A stretch of 64,000 nt of DNA from Stereum hirsutum FP-91666 SS1 (Eukaryota > Basidiomycota > Agaricomycetes > Russulales > Stereaceae), in NCBI RefSeq assembly GCF_000264905.1, contig NW_006763145.1, positions 1,014,612 through 1,078,611 on the forward strand. Direction: 5' to 3'. The position numbers and the translations under genes are program-made. The stretch's first letter is position 1. Each line of letters begins with the position of its first letter. Shown here one piece after another: positions 58,243 through 64,000 of the stretch. The notes under the pieces were generated by a model. That model was not told the origin of the DNA and did no database searches. It was given only the letters and a program-made list of their open reading frames with translations.

Positions 58243-60083
58243 TTAGCACCCATGCCAGTTTAACAGGTGAACTTGGTGACAAACCAAAACCGAGTATGTT
58301 GCCATAAGCCACCTACAACACATGCAACCTTAGCGCATCAAACACCAATTTCGTTCTGGTTGGAACTTACGCGGTACCCATCTGCGAAAGTGAACGGCTA
58401 GCAAACCCAACTGTGAAAACGAGATTGATCAAGACTGCGACTACATAAAACAAGGGTCAGTTGCTTTCCGCTATAACATAGATACGAGAGTATGGTTACC
58501 GAACACCCTGAGAGGAGGAGGATGAATCATGTCCGGCTTCAATTTCCAAATGCAAGACAGAAAGACAGCTAACTCACGCCAAAAAGTATATGGTCCCATC
58601 TCTGAAGAATAGAGAAACCATTGGACTGATGTGTCTCAGTTCAAGAGACCTCAGAGAAGACGGATTTGGCCCGGCCGCGCTCCTCATAAACTTGACAAAA
58701 GTGAGAAAGAAGTATAATACTAGCCACTCGATTAGCCCTAGAGATGTGAGCATATTGACTGTGTACACTAACAAGACAAACAAAGCGAAAACGCCCTGCA
58801 CCACTTTTGAGAACGAATATCAATGCGGACGGTAGCAGAGGAGACTTACCAGCTAATCGTCGAGAGTTTGACATCATTGGGGCTAGTGGCAAGACATCCA
58901 GGGATAGGAAAGTTGAGCGGCCGTTCGATGACTGTGAGCGATGAGACCTCAAGACATATGAACACCGCGCTGAGCTGAAGCATGTTATGTATCTGTAGAG
59001 CGGGGGAAGAAAATCGCAAATAATCTTACCGCGACTTCGACTGCGGTGACGGGGATGTCAGAGCATGTATCGCGCAGGGGATGGAAATAACAACCACGTA
59101 CTGCTCAGAGCAACGAATATAAGGACTAGAACTATCAGTACATGTATCAGTCAGAAAAGCGTACTGTACAATATGGGCTGAATTTGACTGACTCTTACGG
59201 CTCTGCTGATACAAGGCCCAAATACGAATCGCGAACAAACTCTCCGCGAGAACGGTCGAGATAAAAGGGCCATTGCTAGCAGTTAAGGAAAGAGAATGTC
59301 AGTTACCTCACAAGATGCTTGGCCCAATTGACTCACAACCCTCTGAACCAAAACCATCCTTGACAACTGCAAATATATAAGAGTAAGCTTGGCAGACATC
59401 CGAGTCGTTGACTTCACGTTCGGAGACATACAACTGCAAATGAGCATAAGCGTATGGTCTCATTCATGCTATGACGTTCTGGGAACACCGACCTTGAGAG
59501 AAACAGTCGTATTCGTATTGACTACATGTAGTTAAAGCGTAAAATAATTGTGAGATAGTATTTCGATGAGGCCCGGGAAACAAAGAACTTACCTGCAACG
59601 TGGATTCTGAAGAGTCAGTCTTGTCAGCTACGCACGGGATTTAGATACAGAGTAGAGAACCTACGCCAAAGTGAACAGGACATAGTACCTCGCGAAGAGA
59701 TATAGGATCTTTATCTTCGACCATTTAGACCTATCAGCATGTCAACCACGATGAGTGCTTTGTAGTACCCAGTAGGTACGAGACTAGTCAAGTACCTCCA
59801 GATTTGATCTATCTGTTCCACATGTCAGGCTTTAGTAGTATAGGCAAAAGATCTCACAAATATATGCATGCCTCGTTTCCAAGCGTGAGTACCACATCGT
59901 AGACGAGCCAGGCGAGAGCGGCTCCTGCATAGAGACCATGATTCAGACCAGAATGAAATCAGGCAACGCTTACAGAACCCACGACGTGAGAGCCCTACCT
60001 GACGCAAGATTAACCGCTCGAGTATCACTGACGGAGAGAACGACAGCATCGAGGGCATCTTGACTGTTCTGAGTGTCGGACAT
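58243..60083 (-). CDS. DUF6533 multi-pass membrane protein
   Basis: Agaricomycete-specific membrane protein family of unknown function. Start MSDTQNSQDALDAVV at 60083. The DUF6533 signature reads ALAWLVYDVVLTLGNE in the second exon. Further exons encode hydrophobic segments: ALIVVDMLI, RYYVLF, FAIRIWALYQQSRK, VFALFVLLVYTVNMLTSLGLIEWLVLYFF and VAVLINLVFTVGFASRS, about seven helices in all. The stretch SPMVSLFFRDGTIYF is a common late block of the family. The last exon ends VLVCHQVHLLNWHGC with the stop at 58243. Most introns are clear, but the junction after GTIYFLA does not close in frame with the acceptor I tried. A TATATAAT element lies about 50 bp upstream of the start. Confidence 0.65.
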
Positions 60084-60910
60084 CGTTGGTTAGTGAGGTG
60101 ATCCGGATTGAGAAGACGCGTTAAAACCTGATGGTACTATATAATACTGGTACTTCTTTCGAAGTGTTACTTCGGTCCATCGATATGATCTTCCGAGCGT
60201 GAAGGACTATTCTTGTGGGAACTTGTAGCTATAGCGGCATAGATCAACACCAACGAAGTAGTACTTCGGGGTGTGCACTAGTACGAGAACATTCCGCGCT
60301 TCGGGCTCGTTTTTTCTGAACCTCGTCGACGACTCCAACCAAGTCCGAGGCCCAATCATCACTGTGATTGAGTTTCGGGGCTTCGAACACAGGGCTGAAA
60401 CGCAGGAAAGCTAGGAGGACATCAGAAGCGTTGAAACAATACGTGCGACCGAGGAGAGCGAGCCAGTGGGTGCAGGTGGGTGCCTGCCTGAGGTGTGAAC
60501 AGAAGACCGGAAGGTGGCGAGCGCCTGGAGGGAGCGCTGAGCGCTGAATTCCGGGCACCACGGTGATCCGTGCAGTCGGCTGGGTATCTGATCGCAGCAT
60601 CAGCTGCTGGCACCCACCCTCATCATATTACAACGCCCAGATCCCGCCCTCACTTGCTAACAACTGCCTCACTGGTCGGGGCGAAACGCTTCGTTTGTAC
60701 CGCATGGAACGAGCATGGGAATAGAATGAAATGGAAGAGTACCCCTGCTTCTGTCCGCTGCTTCTTGGGTAGTGGGTACCGTGTAGGCGCTTGTTGATGG
60801 GAACATCGACGAACTCTCTGAGGATATGAGTACGACCCACTCATCTCGAGCTCTCCCAACATTCAAGTAATCCAAACCTCACTTCCCTTCCTGTCAACTG
60901 CAATTCCATC
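60084..60910. promoter_or_regulatory. Divergent region, DUF6533 gene / P450 2
   Basis: 827 bp between two start codons on opposite strands. Apart from the TATA element near 60140 I see no defined site and no gene. Confidence 0.4.
60137..60146 (-). promoter_or_regulatory. TATA box of the DUF6533 gene
   Basis: Minus-strand TATTATATAG about 55 nt upstream of the ATG at 60083. Confidence 0.5.
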
Positions 60911-63495
60911 ATGGGTGCTACTTCAAGTACATTATGGATTATGCTGTCTGTCTTGCCCATTCTCTTGATCGTCCGCCGACGTCGAACCAGCATCGCGCAG
61001 ATCAAGGGCCCTGCGTCCTCGTCATTTGCACTGGGTGAGAAATCTGCGCCTTTCATGCTGTTTATCTCCTGAAGATTGTTAGGCCATCTCTATGAGTATC
61101 ATAGTGTACAGGTTGGCGAACAGGACTTCAAGTGGCAAGACGAGTACGGTGGCGCATACAGAATAAAGGCACTCCTTGGCGTAAATGATATTTCTGCAGA
61201 CCAGTATTTCACAAGTCACTGATGGATGCTTTTGTCAGGCCGACCGCCTTGTTTTGGCTGATCCGAAGGTACTCTCTACGCCCAGGGTCTATTCGGTCAA
61301 TCGCTTGCTGATTTTCTCCCCAACATGCAGGCGTTGCAATATGTATGTGCATCTCTGGATAGTCACTTCCTCAAGCCTGTGATCCGGAAAGAAATATCGC
61401 GGATGCTACTTGGAAGGGGAATTGCCTGGGCTCAAGGTTGGTCTTCACATTTATCGTAGGCTTCTACATGCAGACGATCCGTCGTCACTTTCAGGTTTAG
61501 ATCACAAACGACATCGCAAAATCATGGCGCCTGCTTTTGGAAACCTTGAAAGTCGTGCCATGATGCCTTTATTCAGGGAGACGGCGAACAAGGTAAGTTT
61601 GTTTTTTTGCGAAATGTTTAGACAGTCGACTGACCGACATCAATAGATGTGCGATAAATGGCGAAGTTTGGTGGATGTCTCCGGTAAGAGCTCCACGGTG
61701 ATTGAAGCAGCAAATTACATCTCTCTGGCGACATTGGATGCATTGGGTATTGGTGAGTCTGGTACCGTCAACGATACTATGCTGTCTTTACTGAGGATCA
61801 CGGCTCATAGTGGCTTTCGATTATGAGGTGCCTCGTTCAATTTGTCTTCCCTGACTATGCACAAACTGACAGCAATCAGTTCGGAGCTTTGGATAACAAG
61901 GAGAACGAGCTCGCGAAGAACTATCGAGGCCTATTGTGGGCGCTTTCCTTCTGACTACTGCACTTTCGTCTGAGATTTTCCGTCATATTTTTATGCGTTT
62001 AGTGTCGAAGCCTTCACTCTGCCCAATCCGACAAGGGTCTTCCTGCAACATGTGCTCGTATATCTACCGGAGTCCTTCTTCCACATCATCGAACATCTTC
62101 CGATAAAAGGCCTCCAACGCCTGCGCGCGATACTAGACCAGAGTACCCGTGTCGCTAAAGAACTAGTGGAACAGAACTCAAACACTATTTCTAGTATGGA
62201 GCGTAACAACATGTTGAGATTGCTTGGTGAGTCTCATGAGGCGCTGATTCGTACACGAGGCTCATGTTCATTTCTCGTATAGTGCAGGCCAACGCGTCCG
62301 AGCAGTCAACGAGTCGTTTATCTGACGAAGAGCTTCTTGCACAGATGAGGTGCGCTGATCATGCCATTACATGAATGGCTTTGCTGAAAGATATCGTCTA
62401 TAGGACAATTATGGTCGCTGGTCGTGAGTATCTTATGCGGCGTCTAGGACACTAAAATTCAAGCTACCGACACTCATCCAACCCTTGTCAGACGAGACGA
62501 CAGGGAACACCATTGCTTTTCTTCTCTACGAACTAGCTCGCCATTCAGATGTCCAAGACAGATTAAGGTCTGAAATTCAGGAGGCATTGACGATAGCCCG
62601 GGCCCGAGGAGATGATGACCTTACGATGGCCGACATGGATAATATGAAGTACGCTCTTAGTGTGGTCAAGGTATGTGGTTTCCCTTCTGTACTCTCCAGG
62701 ATCTAGTATCTGAGCTCACCTGTTTCTGGATTACCGCCGTAGGAAACTCTCCGCTACCACCCTGTAGTGTACGGACCTTTTGTGGAGACAATGCAGGATG
62801 AGGTTATACCATTATCACAGCCTGTCGAGACAGCGACTGGGGAGGTTATCTCCGAGATCCCTGTAGGCAAGGGACAGATGATTCATCTTTCTTTGTGCGG
62901 TTATAATCGGTGCGTGCTTGATTCGTCGGATACCGTTCATATGTGTGTCTATTGCTGACGAGAACTCTTGGCTCTATAGGTTGAAGTCGGTCTGGGGTGA
63001 GGATGCCCATGTCTTCAGACCAGAACGGTGGCTAGAGCCGGGAACAGAGAGCCCCATTTCGTTCGGGATCTACTCTGGCCTGTACGTGACATCATACTCG
63101 TGCTCCTCAGATTTGTGCGTGCTTACTGTGCTCTTGCAGTGCAAACTTTATTAGCGGGCCGCATTCCTGCTTGGGGTGTGTTTTTCTCTTTCTTCTCTGC
63201 CGATAGGTCACTCAATGCTCTACTTTTACACTTATGTCTCCCAGCTGGCGCTTCGCGTACGTGTCTGCTATTTCTTTCAGTTATACCTGGACCACTAGCT
63301 CATATCTCTCGATGCAGGATCATCGAGATTCAAACCTTCATGATTCAGGTGGTTCGGAACTTCAACCTTGCATATCCGAAAGACGCGCCTCCCATTTTCA
63401 GAGCCGTTAGTGGTGTGATGGCACCCGTGTTGTACAACGAGTTAGGTAAAGGGAAGCAGCTTCCTCTCGAGCTGACACTAGTAGAGGGTTCTTAG
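60911..63495 (+). CDS. Cytochrome P450, copy 2
   Basis: Microsomal P450 with intact signatures. The start MGATSSTLWIMLSVLPILLIVRRRR (60911) is a signal anchor followed by arginines, then the proline region IKGPASSS. Conserved blocks, spread over about a dozen exons: WQDEYGGAYRI, IAWAQG-DD and LDHKRHRKIMAPAFG (C-helix), MVAGHETTGNT (I-helix; the His codon is split by an intron), ETLRYHPVVYG (ExxR), DAHVFRPERWLE (PERW) and NFISGPHSCLGWRFA (haem loop with Cys). It ends ELTLVEGS at 63495. The haem loop type (G-P-H-S-C-L-G-W-R-F) is unlike that of P450 1 (GHGKHACPGR), so the two are not recent duplicates. The substrate is unknown. Confidence 0.83.
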
Positions 63496-64000
63496 ATGCG
63501 GAGATTCCACTGTATGACAGCTTCAATTTACATAACGTTTCGTTGCCGCACTCTCTATGAACCCTTGAGGGTTTCGTACTGCGATATCATATCAGTTCTT
63601 ATTCTGTGAATATATACTTTAGCGTATACTGTACTTTTTCGACCAGACGTTCATCAGTGGCGTGGGAATATGACTGTCCTAATCCAGGATGTCCACCCGT
63701 GCAGGTTCAAACTCGGGAGGGGACCGGGGACAGCATGTTCAGCATTCATGTTTCGTTACCGGGTGGAGGGCAATTTGCCGAACCTGTGTAAGTCACCTAG
63801 CAACCCACTCCATATTTAGCACATTTTGACAAAGAGCCTATTCAACACTGCTATGGCTGTTCGATGACTGCTCGAGTTTGCCGTCCTGCATGTCGACAAC
63901 AGCTCGATCTTCAGCTCCTCGCCGAGCACTCCGCGCGCATAGTCTCGAAAAAATTGCTATAGAATATACTGAGGAGGTGTGTATCCAGCTCAAGCTATTC
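63496..64000. other. Right edge
   Basis: 505 bp of 3' flank of P450 2 with no supported gene. A neighbouring gene may begin beyond the window. Confidence 0.35.

Noticed and set aside
42001..63495. Secondary-metabolite gene cluster
   Set aside because: No PKS, NRPS or terpene synthase backbone enzyme is present, and the P450s are separated by long spacers.

Overview
The window is nuclear DNA of a filamentous basidiomycete, most likely an Agaricomycete. Genes are dense and carry many short (50-80 nt) GT-AG introns. The protein families fit that group: DUF6533 membrane proteins, TPR-CHAT proteins, F-box paralogs, P450s and a Ppo-type fatty-acid dioxygenase. No prokaryotic operons, tRNA, rRNA or CRISPR were seen. 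I cannot name the species.

Layout. 0.3-22.4 kb is mostly housekeeping: tetraspanin (+), 25S rRNA methyltransferase Bmt2 (+), F-box protein 1 (-), a large FG-nucleoporin of Nup1/Nup153 type (-), the mitochondrial inner-membrane protein Yme2 (+, 16 exons), F-box protein 2 (+, related to F-box 1 and frame-broken) and the TRAPP subunit TRAPPC13 (-). 22.9-28.0 kb holds three tandem, strongly diverged cyclin-like paralogs with TATA boxes and a shared upstream motif, followed by a disrupted NAD(P)-dependent reductase gene (28.6-30.3 kb). 30.8-34.6 kb is a DNA transposon with 463-bp apparently identical terminal inverted repeats, an integrase-type (DDE) transposase carrying one internal stop, and an 895-bp assembly gap. 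It lies 19 bp upstream of the start codon of a small DUF4536/DMAC1-like mitochondrial gene. 35.2-39.1 kb is a TPR-CHAT protease-like gene (-), divergent from V-ATPase subunit H (+, 39.3-41.2 kb). 42.0-47.1 kb is a psi-factor-producing oxygenase (dioxygenase-P450 fusion, -). 49.3-51.5 kb is a DUF2235 alpha/beta hydrolase (-). A gene-poor 3-kb stretch follows, then P450 1 (-), a DUF6533 membrane protein (-) and P450 2 (+).

The genes do not form one obvious pathway. The 5' half is core cell biology (nuclear pore, ribosome biogenesis, vesicle transport, mitochondria). The 3' half is accessory: tandem cyclin-like genes, transposon, CHAT protein, oxylipin enzyme, hydrolase and P450s. The most unusual observations are a putative one-nucleotide exon that completes the haem-ligand cysteine codon of P450 1, a four-nucleotide exon in the tetraspanin gene, the young transposon next to a mitochondrial gene, the decaying cyclin-like array, and a TPR-CHAT gene whose only frame break lies at a GCC repeat. 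Exon borders were placed by eye from splice signals, reading phase and family expectation; none was confirmed by transcripts.
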